A DNA stretch of 37,826 bases from Candidatus Uhrbacteria bacterium RIFCSPHIGHO2_02_FULL_46_47 (GCA_001790815.1 MGDU01000002.1:1-37826), one strand, 5' to 3'. Shown: positions 30,164 through 36,717, numbered from the stretch's first letter. Numbers and translations: made by a program. Notes: generated from the sequence alone by a model not told the origin.

Positions 30164-30607
30164 TTAAAATGGAATTGCTTCTACTTTAATTCCCTCATCA
30201 TCATCAGGGGGTGGCGGAGAACTTACTGGCTCAGCCATTGCCGCAGGATGTATGGCTGGGCTTCCAGCACTTGTACCGCCGGCGCGATCAAGCATTTGCA
30301 TGCTCTCCAGCACAATTTCAGTGCGCTGTTTTTCACTGCCGTCCTGAGCTTGCCATTTGCGAGTTTGCAAACGCCCCTCGGCATAAATCTTTTTGCCTTT
30401 GGTTAAATATTGTCCACAAATTTCCGCGAGCTTGCCCCAGGCCACGATATTATGAAACTCGGCTTGATCTTGTTTCACACCTTCTTTATCAGTATAGCGG
30501 CGATTGGTTGCCAAACCAAATGAGCACACGCTTTGTCCGCCCGGAGTGGTGCGCACCTCAGGCTGTCGCGTGACATTTCCAATTAGCATTGCTTTATTCA
30601 AATTCAT
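30164..30607 (-). CDS. ssb: Single-stranded DNA-binding protein
   Basis: A 147-residue SSB with an OB fold at about 1-105: MNLNKAMLIGNVTRQPEVR, QDQAEFHNIVAWGKLAEIC, KGKKIYAEGRLQTRKWQ. A Pro/Ala/Ser-rich linker is followed by the acidic tip DDDEGIKVEAIPF, ending in the I-P-F needed to bind partner proteins. Second in the rpsF-ssb-rpsR operon. The short gap to rpsF holds an iterated ATTTTACATTTTGC tract. Confidence 0.97.
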   Translation of the reverse strand: MNLNKAMLIGNVTRQPEVRTTPGGQSVCSFGLATNRRYTDKEGVKQDQAEFHNIVAWGKLAEICGQYLTKGKKIYAEGRLQTRKWQAQDGSEKQRTEIVLESMQMLDRAGGTSAGSPAIHPAAMAEPVSSPPPPDDDEGIKVEAIPF

Positions 30608-30640
30608 AATTTTACATTTTGCATTTTACATTTTTCATTC
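30606..30640. repeat. Iterated ATTTTACATTTTGC tract between rpsF and ssb
   Basis: Repeats of TTTTACATTTTGCATTTTAC and TTTTTCATTC fill the gap; the rpsF stop TGA lies at its edge. The reverse complement matches the in-frame tract in gdhA at 20331-20359. Confidence 0.6.
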
Positions 30641-31135
30641 TCCAAGAATCTGCTCTAGTCGTTTATCAAGCTCTTCCATAGAAACTTTGGGCGTAGCTTC
30701 TTTTACTATAGTTTCTTGACTCAGAGTTGAGGGGGCAACTGGAGAGGTCGGCATAGGAGCTTTAAATACTCCCGCAGAAACTGGTTGAGGTACGCGTGGC
30801 GTGCGTCCCGGTGCAACCCGTGGCTGAGACGGTGCAAATGCTTTAAACTCCCCGGCTAATTTTGAAATGGTAAACCGCAGTACTTCGCCTGAAAGAATAA
30901 GCGCGCGTCGAAATTCCGCAACTACTTTTGGCTCCATCTCAAACTGAATCATCTGGTAATATCCTTGACGCACTGTTTCTAAAGCATAGGCCAGCGGGCC
31001 TTTTTGAAGCGACGTGCTTGCGTGAACCGTGCCGTGAGCGCCGCTAATTCGCTCTTCAATCTTTAGCGCAAGTGCTTTCATTTCCTCATCCGTGCCGGTC
31101 AAAGGAAATAGTGCCAATAATTCATATTTCTGCAT
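30635..31135 (-). CDS. rpsF: 30S ribosomal protein S6
   Basis: A 166-residue S6, longer than the usual 95-135. The conserved part (about 1-95) has MQKYELLALFPLTGTDEEM, LAYALETVRQGYYQMIQFEM and RRALILSGEVLRFTISKL. The tail (about 100-166) is Pro/Ala-rich and ends MEELDKRLEQILGE, a helix often seen at the C-terminus of CPR S6 proteins. The ATG at 31135 was chosen because it lies just after the promoter at 31145-31173 and begins exactly at the family start; the earlier start at 31261 crosses the promoter. Predicted leader is only about 3 nt. Confidence 0.93.
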   Translation of the reverse strand: MQKYELLALFPLTGTDEEMKALALKIEERISGAHGTVHASTSLQKGPLAYALETVRQGYYQMIQFEMEPKVVAEFRRALILSGEVLRFTISKLAGEFKAFAPSQPRVAPGRTPRVPQPVSAGVFKAPMPTSPVAPSTLSQETIVKEATPKVSMEELDKRLEQILGE

Positions 31136-31144
31136 AGTGGGGCT

Positions 31145-31173
31145 ATAATAACATGGCCTTAAAACCCTGTCAA
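31145..31173 (-). promoter_or_regulatory. Promoter of the rpsF-ssb-rpsR-epmA operon
   Basis: Minus strand: TTGACA at 31173-31168, exactly 17 nt, TATTAT at 31150-31145. The ATG lies 10 nt beyond, so the message is leaderless or nearly so. Confidence 0.75.
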
Positions 31174-31204
31174 TATGAACTAAGCCATGGTATGATGCGA
31201 CAAT

Positions 31205-32656
31205 ATGAAGCACTTCTTTATTCTCGGCAGAAATCCAGAACTTAGTCTTGCGGAGCTTCATGCAGTACTGCCAAGCGGATGGAAACCGGTGGCAGTCTCA
31301 CACGAAGTGCTGATGGCAGAGTGTGCGGAGTTTGATGTGCAAGAAATAATGAAAAGATTAGGAGGGACAGTAAAGATGGGGAAAATTATTTCTCATAACC
31401 CCTCCCAACCTCCCTCGCCTCGCTTTGCGGGCGAAGCGGGCCTTATCTCCGACGCTACGGTACGGAGTCCGACTGAAACGTCGGACTTAAGGGGAGGGAA
31501 ACCGCTAGAACCCCCTCTTAGGGTAAGAGGGGGTGGGGGGAGTTACGAAGATGTGCTTGCTGCACTCTCTGCACTACATCTTCACGATAGAAAAATCTTC
31601 TTTGGTCTTAGCGCTTATGCTCTTGATGAAAAAACGCGTTTGCCCAATGTGCGACAACTCCGTGAGCTTGGCATTGAAGTAAAACGTGCACTTCAAGAAT
31701 CCGGACACAAGGTGCGTCTAGTTACTTCACGCGAAGTTGCCCTTTCCTCAGTTATAGTGAAAAAAGAAAAATTGCTTACCCAGGGCGCAGAAATTGTTTT
31801 GTTTTATGGCACTCCTAATACAAATCAATCTTCTACGTCCTACATACTACGTACTAACTTTATCGGCCGCACGCTTGCGGTGCAAGAATTTGAAGAAGCA
31901 AGCATACGCGATTTTGGCCGACCAGCACGTTCTATGCGGGTCGGTATGTTGCCGATTCAATTGGCCAAGATTCTTATCAATCTTGCCCGTGCTCCGCGTA
32001 CCGCGACTCTGCTTGATCCCTTTTGCGGCTTAGGCACAATTCTAACTGAAGCAACGCTCATGGGTTATAAAAATTTAATTGGTTCTGACATTGATCCGCA
32101 TATGATAGACGCGACTCGCCGCAACCTCGAATGGCTTCGCCAATTTCCTCCCCTTAAGGTAAGGCCCGCTTCGCCCGCAAAGCGAGGCGAGGGAGGTGAG
32201 GAGGGGTTACGAGATGCTCATAACCTACCCCAGCCCTCCCTTACCTTAAGGGAGGGGGCTGTGGAGGAACTTTCAAAACATCTTACCCCGCGATCAGTTG
32301 ACGCAATTATTACCGAGCCGTATATGGGACCAACCAGGGGAATTAGGAATTATGAATTAGGAATTATGAATGAATTAACTAAATTGTATGTTTCTGCATT
32401 CTATGAGTTTGCAAAAATACTGAAATCTGGCGGAAAAGTGGTCTTCATCTTCCCCGCCTTTAACAACGCCGGACAGATCACTAAAACCTCTGCCCAAGTT
32501 TTACCCCAAATAAAAAAATTGGGCTTCACCCCAACCCCCCTCCTCCTTCAAAATATTTCTACATCCTACCTACTACCTACTACCTACTCAATAACCTACT
32601 CCCGCCCTGACCAACGCGTCCTACGCGAGATTTTCGTTTTCACATTTCAATCTTAG
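31205..32656 (+). CDS. Trm11/TrmG10-like RNA methyltransferase with five in-frame insertions
   Basis: A 483-residue protein of the COG1041/UPF0020 type. The N-terminus MKHFFILGRNPELSLAELHA (about 1-20) starts a THUMP-like domain. RTLAVQEFEEASIRDFGRPAR precedes the Rossmann methyltransferase: SAM motif LLDPFCGLGTILTEA, SDIDPHM, catalytic TEPYMGP (the NPPY-like motif), and C-terminal GGKVVFIFP. Relatives methylate N2 of guanosine 10 in tRNA. The core is about 350 residues. The excess comes from insertions at about 64-112, 209-217, 313-352, 379-391 and 451-465, all from repeats and all in frame. TATGAT lies at 31190-31195, 9 nt before the ATG. The end overlaps the convergent gene by 17 bp. Confidence 0.85.
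   Translation: MKHFFILGRNPELSLAELHAVLPSGWKPVAVSHEVLMAECAEFDVQEIMKRLGGTVKMGKIISHNPSQPPSPRFAGEAGLISDATVRSPTETSDLRGGKPLEPPLRVRGGGGSYEDVLAALSALHLHDRKIFFGLSAYALDEKTRLPNVRQLRELGIEVKRALQESGHKVRLVTSREVALSSVIVKKEKLLTQGAEIVLFYGTPNTNQSSTSYILRTNFIGRTLAVQEFEEASIRDFGRPARSMRVGMLPIQLAKILINLARAPRTATLLDPFCGLGTILTEATLMGYKNLIGSDIDPHMIDATRRNLEWLRQFPPLKVRPASPAKRGEGGEEGLRDAHNLPQPSLTLREGAVEELSKHLTPRSVDAIITEPYMGPTRGIRNYELGIMNELTKLYVSAFYEFAKILKSGGKVVFIFPAFNNAGQITKTSAQVLPQIKKLGFTPTPLLLQNISTSYLLPTTYSITYSRPDQRVLREIFVFTFQS
31397..31541 (+). repeat. Family A composite element in frame in the methyltransferase (first)
   Basis: ACCCCTCCCAACCTCCCTCG, a CGCTTTGCGGGCGAAGCG stem, then an inner GTCCGAC/GTCGGAC unit, then CCCCCTCTTAGGGTAAGAGG and a GTGGGGGG end. 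It encodes NPSQPPSPRFAGEAG and EPPLRVRGGGG. The core GCCTCGCTTTGCGGGCGAAG is an exact inverted copy of part of the element at 32144-32261. Confidence 0.8.
31831..31857 (+). repeat. TACTAC-family tract in frame in the methyltransferase
   Basis: TTCTACGTCCTACATACTAC then GTACTAAC encodes SSTSYILRT before NFIGRTLAV. The unit matches the recA-efp gap. Confidence 0.65.
32144..32261 (+). repeat. Family A composite element in frame in the methyltransferase (second)
   Basis: TTCCTCCCCTTAAGGTAAGG, CCCGCTTCGCCCGCAAAGCG, GAGGGAGGTGAGGAGGGG, and then CCCAGCCCTCCCTTACCTTA/AGGGAGGGGGCTG. It encodes PPLKVRPASPAKRGEGGEEG and LPQPSLTLREG. It is in the opposite orientation to the first copy over the shared core, yet both are open. 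Confidence 0.8.
32341..32377 (+). repeat. AATTATGAATTAGG iteration in frame in the methyltransferase
   Basis: AATTAGGAATTATG, AATTAGGAATTATG, AATGAATTAA: two direct copies. It encodes IRNYELGIMNEL just after the catalytic EPYMGP motif. Confidence 0.7.
32558..32600 (+). repeat. TACTAC-family tract near the methyltransferase C-terminus
   Basis: TCTACATCC then four TACC/TACTACC units and CAATAACCTACT. It encodes NISTSYLLPTTYSITY in frame. Confidence 0.65.
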
Positions 32657-33200
32657 CGCTCCTCCATATACTCGTAAGTGCTTGCGCTTCAACCTGTTGC
32701 TTAATATATTTCATGTCTAACGCGTCACCAGCCCGCTTAAGAACTGAACGCGCATCTTCCAAGTGGTGCTCACCACCACCGAGCTTGTGCCAACGCATCT
32801 TGCTTAAAATCAGATCTTCCGCTGAAATAAAATAAACTTTCACCCCGCGAATCGTCATGACTTTTCTGCGAGCCAATTCTCGCGCGGCATACGTATCGCC
32901 TTTTGATATAAAAAAATCTATTTTTATTCCACTCTCCGGGTGTATAACATTAAATTCACTCCGTAAAAGTAACGCGGACCTCATCATCTGTTCATCGGCA
33001 TATACATCCTTGCCGATTTTTCGCAACTCTTTTGCGAGTTTAGCAATGTCAGGGTGTGCGAGCTGAATCACCACATCAATATCAAATGTAGCTCGCGGTC
33101 TTCCCCAGACAGACACGGCATAGCCGCCCGTCACAAAATAAGGGGTCCCAAGCTTATTCAGCGCTTTCGCGGTTCGTACGAGAAGTTGTTCGAAATCCAT
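32640..33200 (-). CDS. AbiEii/MNT-like nucleotidyltransferase
   Basis: A 186-residue nucleotidyltransferase of the DNA polymerase beta superfamily. GGYAVSVWGRPRATFDIDVVI carries the GG...D-x-D metal site (about 21-41), followed by a third acidic strand GIKIDFFISKGD and FISAEDLILSKMRW, then a helical HLEDARSVL. Similar proteins act as toxins of AbiE-type or MNT systems that modify tRNA, or as housekeeping enzymes of unknown target. A short ORF upstream (33154-33336) overlaps it by 47 nt, a two-gene layout often seen for this family. Substrate not known. Confidence 0.8.
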   Translation of the reverse strand: MDFEQLLVRTAKALNKLGTPYFVTGGYAVSVWGRPRATFDIDVVIQLAHPDIAKLAKELRKIGKDVYADEQMMRSALLLRSEFNVIHPESGIKIDFFISKGDTYAARELARRKVMTIRGVKVYFISAEDLILSKMRWHKLGGGEHHLEDARSVLKRAGDALDMKYIKQQVEAQALTSIWRSAKIEM

Positions 33201-33336
33201 GTTTATGTGAATTTGAGAGTCGTATTAAAAATATTGAGAAATCCGAGGCAAGCTTTATTGTCTTTGCTCCCGTCATTTTGCGCCAAATATTATATTGTTG
33301 ATCTTCTACATTTAATACCACCTTCGTGTGTGCCAT
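33154..33336 (-). CDS. Small protein paired with the nucleotidyltransferase
   Basis: A 60-residue ORF: MAHTKVVLNVEDQQYNIWRK, then KTIKLASDFSIFLIRLSNSH, a probable helix, then an Arg/Ser-rich end that overlaps the next gene by 47 nt in another frame. The last 17 residues may be spurious, since a shift of one base would stop the frame at TAA just before the next ATG. TATGAT lies 8 nt before the ATG, giving a leaderless start as at other genes here. It could be an antitoxin-like partner; this is only positional. Confidence 0.5.
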   Translation of the reverse strand: MAHTKVVLNVEDQQYNIWRKMTGAKTIKLASDFSIFLIRLSNSHKHGFRTTSRTNRESAE

Positions 33337-33355
33337 ATTTACATATCATACCACA

Positions 33356-34444
33356 TTAAACCGTAACCCTGAAATGCACCACATCGCCGTCTTGCATTTC
33401 GTAATCTTTTCCCTCCAGCCGTAGTAATCCTTTTTCTTTAGCCGCGGATTCTCCGCCGCTTTGCACAAAATCTTTGGAATTAAAAACTTCCGCCCGAATA
33501 AATGCCTTTTCAAAATCTGAATGAATTACCCCGGCGGCTTGCGGGGCTTTGGTACCTTTGGGCACAGTCCAAGCCCGGGTTTCTTTTGGCCCGCTGGTAA
33601 AAAAAGTAATAAGTTCAAGCAATTTGTACGCGGCAACAATCAGTTGATCCAGACCGGATTGCGTCATTCCTAAATCTTTCATCATTTGCTGTACATCTTC
33701 TTGCGGCAATTCGGCCAACTCGCTTTCAATCTTGGCCGACACCACCACGCGCGGTCCAGGAAGTGTATTGTCCAGGGCTAAGCCCTGTGCATCTTTAGGG
33801 CTTAGCCCTGTGTCGGGTTCGTCCACATTATAAACATACAAAACCGGCTTTACCGTCAAAAGATGCAGATCGCGCACAACCTCTTGTTCATCTTCACTTA
33901 AAATTCCGCGCACCCATTTGCCTTGATTCAAACCATCTTTGGTTTTGTCCAAAATTTCTTTCAGTTTAATTGCGTCTTTGTGTCCGGACTTGGCTTCGCC
34001 GGAAACATCAGATAACCGCTTCTCCACAGTTTTCAAATCTGCCATAGCCAGCTCAATTCCAATTACTTCAATGTCGCTTTTCGGATCAGGTTTGCCGTGC
34101 ACATGAATAACATTAGGATCAGAAAACACGCGCACCAATTGCGCAATAGCATCCACCTCGCGAATATGCGATAAAAATTGATTGCCCAGGCCTTCGCCAG
34201 TACTGGCCCCGCGCACGAGTCCGGCAATATCATAAAATTCAATGGTGGTTGGAATAATTTTTTCCGATTTGGAAACCCGCGCTAGATCTTGCAAGCGTTC
34301 ATCCGGAACTTCAACCACGCCCACATTGGGGTCAATGGTGGCAAAGGGATAATTGGCAATCAAGACGCTCTTTTTTGTAAGCGCCTTAAATAAAGTTGAT
34401 TTGCCAACATTAGGAAGCCCAACAATACCAATGGAAAAACTCAT
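33356..34444 (-). CDS. ychF: Ribosome-binding ATPase YchF (Obg family)
   Basis: A 362-residue Obg-family P-loop protein that hydrolyses ATP and associates with ribosomes. G1 GLPNVGKSTLF (about 9-19), G3 DIAGLV, G4-like YNVDE (non-canonical, as expected for an ATPase), and a C-terminal TGS-like domain (from about 280, ITFFTSGPKETRAWTVPKGT). A paired palindrome at 33773-33810 inserts TGLSPKDAQGLALD at about 211-224, directly after the NVDE motif. Start is normal for the family. It is transcribed apart from pyrC, which ends in the terminator at 34573-34605. Confidence 0.95.
   Translation of the reverse strand: MSFSIGIVGLPNVGKSTLFKALTKKSVLIANYPFATIDPNVGVVEVPDERLQDLARVSKSEKIIPTTIEFYDIAGLVRGASTGEGLGNQFLSHIREVDAIAQLVRVFSDPNVIHVHGKPDPKSDIEVIGIELAMADLKTVEKRLSDVSGEAKSGHKDAIKLKEILDKTKDGLNQGKWVRGILSEDEQEVVRDLHLLTVKPVLYVYNVDEPDTGLSPKDAQGLALDNTLPGPRVVVSAKIESELAELPQEDVQQMMKDLGMTQSGLDQLIVAAYKLLELITFFTSGPKETRAWTVPKGTKAPQAAGVIHSDFEKAFIRAEVFNSKDFVQSGGESAAKEKGLLRLEGKDYEMQDGDVVHFRVTV
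33773..33810 (-). repeat. Paired palindrome in frame inside ychF
   Basis: CAGGGCTAAGCCCTG, TGCATCTTT, AGGGCTTAGCCCTG: two self-palindromes complementary to each other. On the gene strand it encodes TGLSPKDAQGLALD. It has the same layout as the pilB insertion, which also ends G-L-x-L-D. Confidence 0.75.
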
Positions 34445-34572
34445 AGTGCCAGTAGCGTATCACACCTGCTGAAAAAAATGAAGGCGCTACCTTTCGGCAA
34501 CGCCCCTGGAACTTGTACCTCCATGCCTTCTTGTTGTGGCATGCTTACCGCACGCCGGTTACGAGCCAGTAA

Positions 34573-34605
34573 TAAAAAGCAAGCGCCCCAGTTACGGAAG
34601 CGCTT
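34573..34605 (-). terminator. Intrinsic terminator after pyrC
   Basis: Minus strand: AAGCGC..TCC, loop, GGG.GCGCTT, then GCTTTTTATTA. It lies about 70 nt after the pyrC stop and overlaps the end of the 23-residue ORF. Confidence 0.7.
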
Positions 34606-34663
34606 TTCTCTCCTGTCTTACTTGAAGTTCGCGGCGCACGGCCCAGGTTGAAAGTGTGATCAT
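34592..34663 (-). CDS. 23-residue ORF downstream of pyrC with a strong ribosome site
   Basis: MITLSTWAVRRELQVRQERK then ALP and stop. AGGAGG lies 5 nt before the ATG and overlaps the pyrC stop, and the stop codon falls inside the terminator hairpin. Very basic, no hydrophobic part. The ribosome site is much better than at most host genes, so translation is likely. Function unknown; it may only couple translation to termination. Confidence 0.4.
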   Translation of the reverse strand: MITLSTWAVRRELQVRQERKALP

Positions 34664-34672
34664 CACTGCCTC

Positions 34673-35671
34673 CTATTTTACTTGCCATTCCAGCATCTCA
34701 CCGGCTTTTAATGGGACCACGCCGCCAATCTCCTCCGGCACTTGCCACGGCTCTTTGACCAAAGTCAAAGTGCCGTTGTTAAGCGGCAGGCCGTAGAACT
34801 GCGCGCCAAAGCGTGAGACAAAATTCTCCAACCGCTCTAACCGATAGAAGGCCTCAAACTGCTGGGCAAGAATTGCAAGCACAACTGGCGCGGTAAACAC
34901 TCCTGCTTCTCCTTCCGCACATTCCTTTTTTTCACGTGGATGCGGCGCGCTATCACTGCCAAAGAAAAACTTCGGATTTCCACTCGTAGCGGCTTGCATA
35001 AGCCACATCAAATCCTGCGGCCGCTTGGGAATCGGCTTGCAGAAGTTGTGCGGCTTAAATTTTCCACCCAGCACATGGTCAAGCGTGAGCACCAGATGGT
35101 GAGCAGTGATGGTAGCGGCAACTGTAGAGGGAAGTTTTTCTATCTCGGTTCCGATTTCCTCGCCAGTGATGTGCTCCACCACAATCTTGAGCTCAGGAAA
35201 CTGTTCCGTAAGCCAATACAACACACTCAAAAAAGTGGTCTCCCGGTAAAAACAAAACACATCCGGGATCTCGCCATGCAGGCAAAGCACCATCCCCAGC
35301 GCTTCCATTTCCTCAAACACCGGGCGAAGCTTTCCGAAGTCGCTTACTCCATCTTCGGCATTGGTTGTTGAGCCAGTAGGGTACACTTTGCCGGCGATCG
35401 CGCCATCCTGAAATGATTCGGACACGCTATCAGGCGTAGTTTCATCCGTGATCTTGATCGTCATGAGCGGCGTCAGATCAGTGCCTTGTGCAAGAATGCG
35501 TGCTCGATAGCTAATCAAATCTTGGGCCGTACGTATTGCTTCCGGCTTAAGGTTGGGCATAATGAGCGCGCGCGCAAACTGTTTTGCGGTATAGGGCAGG
35601 ACAGTTGCAAGCATTTCGCCATCGCGCAAATGCACATGAAAATCATCTGGCTTGCGAATGGTGAGTTCCAT
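34673..35671 (-). CDS. pyrC: Dihydroorotase (class II, PyrC type)
   Basis: A 332-residue amidohydrolase closing carbamoyl-aspartate to dihydroorotate in pyrimidine synthesis. The N-terminal zinc site DDFHVHLRDG (about 7-16) is followed by NLKPEA, the carbamylated-Lys region (GKVYPTGSTTNAEDGV, about 94-109), His sites LCLHGE and VVEHIT, and FFGSDSAPHP with the catalytic Asp. It is the short E. coli-like type. No other pyrimidine gene is in the window, so it stands alone. AGGAGG lies 11 nt before the ATG, a little far. Codon use has more C-ending codons than its neighbours, so a separate origin is possible. Confidence 0.95.
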   Translation of the reverse strand: MELTIRKPDDFHVHLRDGEMLATVLPYTAKQFARALIMPNLKPEAIRTAQDLISYRARILAQGTDLTPLMTIKITDETTPDSVSESFQDGAIAGKVYPTGSTTNAEDGVSDFGKLRPVFEEMEALGMVLCLHGEIPDVFCFYRETTFLSVLYWLTEQFPELKIVVEHITGEEIGTEIEKLPSTVAATITAHHLVLTLDHVLGGKFKPHNFCKPIPKRPQDLMWLMQAATSGNPKFFFGSDSAPHPREKKECAEGEAGVFTAPVVLAILAQQFEAFYRLERLENFVSRFGAQFYGLPLNNGTLTLVKEPWQVPEEIGGVVPLKAGEMLEWQVK

Positions 35672-35728
35672 GAAAGGTACTTCCTCCTGCCACTACCTTA
35701 TTCTATTTTGATAAAAAAATCAATATGC

Positions 35729-35758
35729 AAAAACTCCCGATTGCAATCGGGAGTTTTT
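35729..35758. terminator. Bidirectional terminator between pyrC and the VTT gene
   Basis: AAAAACTCCCGATTG then its exact reverse complement: a perfect 30-nt palindrome ending in TTTTT on both strands. It closes the minus-strand VTT gene at 35915 before pyrC. Confidence 0.88.
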
Positions 35759-35824
35759 GGTGGTGTTTGTTTGAAAAAGTCAGAACCCATTTTACGGAGA
35801 ATCCTGATTGACCGCCTCCGCTTC

Positions 35825-35855
35825 CCGCCTGCGCCGAGGCTTCGGCGGGCAGGCG
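35825..35855. repeat. GC-rich hairpin repeat
   Basis: CCGCCTGC, GCCGA, loop GGCT, TCGGC, GG, GCAGGCG: a near-perfect stem in the gap after the VTT gene. The CCGGCGG, GGCGGAAC and TTCGGCG pieces around it add further pairing. It is different in sequence from family A. Confidence 0.6.
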
Positions 35856-35914
35856 CTCCGGCGGAACGCTCGGGCATTTCGGCGAAAAAATCCGGCGGCT
35901 ATTGAATTTTACTC

Positions 35915-36589
35915 CTATCCAGTCCGTTTTTTCAAAAGGAAGCGTTCTTGTAACCCGACAGCAATTAATCCGACAACCAAAAGAATTAACCTCGCATAGG
36001 TAGCGATAACTATGCCCCTTGTTCCCATATCACCAATATAGCTATATGCCGATTTGGCTAAAGTTCCCAAAAAAATTGGCAGTATAAACCTTTTAAATCC
36101 TATTGGGCCAGCGGCAACAATATAAGTTAACTCATCATCAGGCGTGAGTGGTAAAACATAAACGACTAACAATGTAATCGGACCTATCTTTTGGGTAAGT
36201 TGGTCAAATCGATCATAAAAATTTTCCGAGATAACTCTTTGCAGCAAAGGGCGACCGTATCTTTTTACGAGAAAAACTATCAGAAATAATCCCAGAGTTG
36301 TTGCAAAGAAATTAATTGCAAAACCCACATGACCACCAAAAATGTACCCAGAGGCAATTAAAATAGCCGTATTAAAAAGCGGGGTAAGTGTTACATACAC
36401 AACTTCAATTAAGAAGTAAACAACTATTCCCAAACCACCGCTATTTTGAACCAGTGCTTGTAAACTCTCTCTGTCAATGTATTTACTAAATACTACCGCA
36501 GCAATAACCATTAGAGCGACATAAATGCTAATGGATGCGAGGCTCTTTAATTTTTTTCTATCAGATAATAACTTAGTTATTGTGCTCAT
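35915..36589 (-). CDS. TVP38/TMEM64 (VTT-domain, DedA-like) membrane protein
   Basis: A 224-residue protein with five to six membrane helices (about 16-36, 50-75, 78-105, 135-160, 165-190, 195-215). Its central part ATTLGLFLIVFLVKRYGRPLLQ, YVLPLTPDDELTYIVAAGPIGF and LPIFLGTLAKSAYSYIGD is typical of VTT/SNARE-associated proteins. The family handles phospholipid scrambling or polyprenyl-phosphate flipping. A short ORF ends 1 nt before its start. Gene product is confident, substrate unknown. Confidence 0.88.
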   Translation of the reverse strand: MSTITKLLSDRKKLKSLASISIYVALMVIAAVVFSKYIDRESLQALVQNSGGLGIVVYFLIEVVYVTLTPLFNTAILIASGYIFGGHVGFAINFFATTLGLFLIVFLVKRYGRPLLQRVISENFYDRFDQLTQKIGPITLLVVYVLPLTPDDELTYIVAAGPIGFKRFILPIFLGTLAKSAYSYIGDMGTRGIVIATYARLILLVVGLIAVGLQERFLLKKRTG

Positions 36590-36590
36590 A

Positions 36591-36704
36591 TCATGATGGA
36601 CTGCTTAAAATATACTCAATTAAATTTGAAATTTGATTTTTGCTATCAATGGCTAACAATCTCTTTAAGACATTCTGTTTAACGTTCTCTAATCTTTTTC
36701 GCAC
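36591..36704 (-). CDS. 37-residue ORF between the symporter and the VTT gene
   Basis: GTG start; reads VRKRLENVKQNVLKRLLAID then SKNQISNLIEYILSSPS. Basic amphipathic helix pattern. The stop TGA is 1 nt before the VTT ATG (TGATATG), tight spacing that suggests translational coupling. It starts 13 nt after the symporter stop, with AAGGGCGG as a weak ribosome site. No homologue recognised. Confidence 0.4.
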   Translation of the reverse strand: MRKRLENVKQNVLKRLLAIDSKNQISNLIEYILSSPS

Positions 36705-36717
36705 TGGCGCGCCGCCC

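Noticed and set aside
34441-34545. Short minus-strand ORF just before ychF (MPQQEGMEVQVPG...)
   Set aside because: It overlaps the ychF ATG neatly but has no ribosome site, no promoter and no domain; kept out for lack of support.
35760-35914. Small gene between the bidirectional terminator and the VTT gene
   Set aside because: Open frames there only read through GC-rich hairpins and have no start with a ribosome site.
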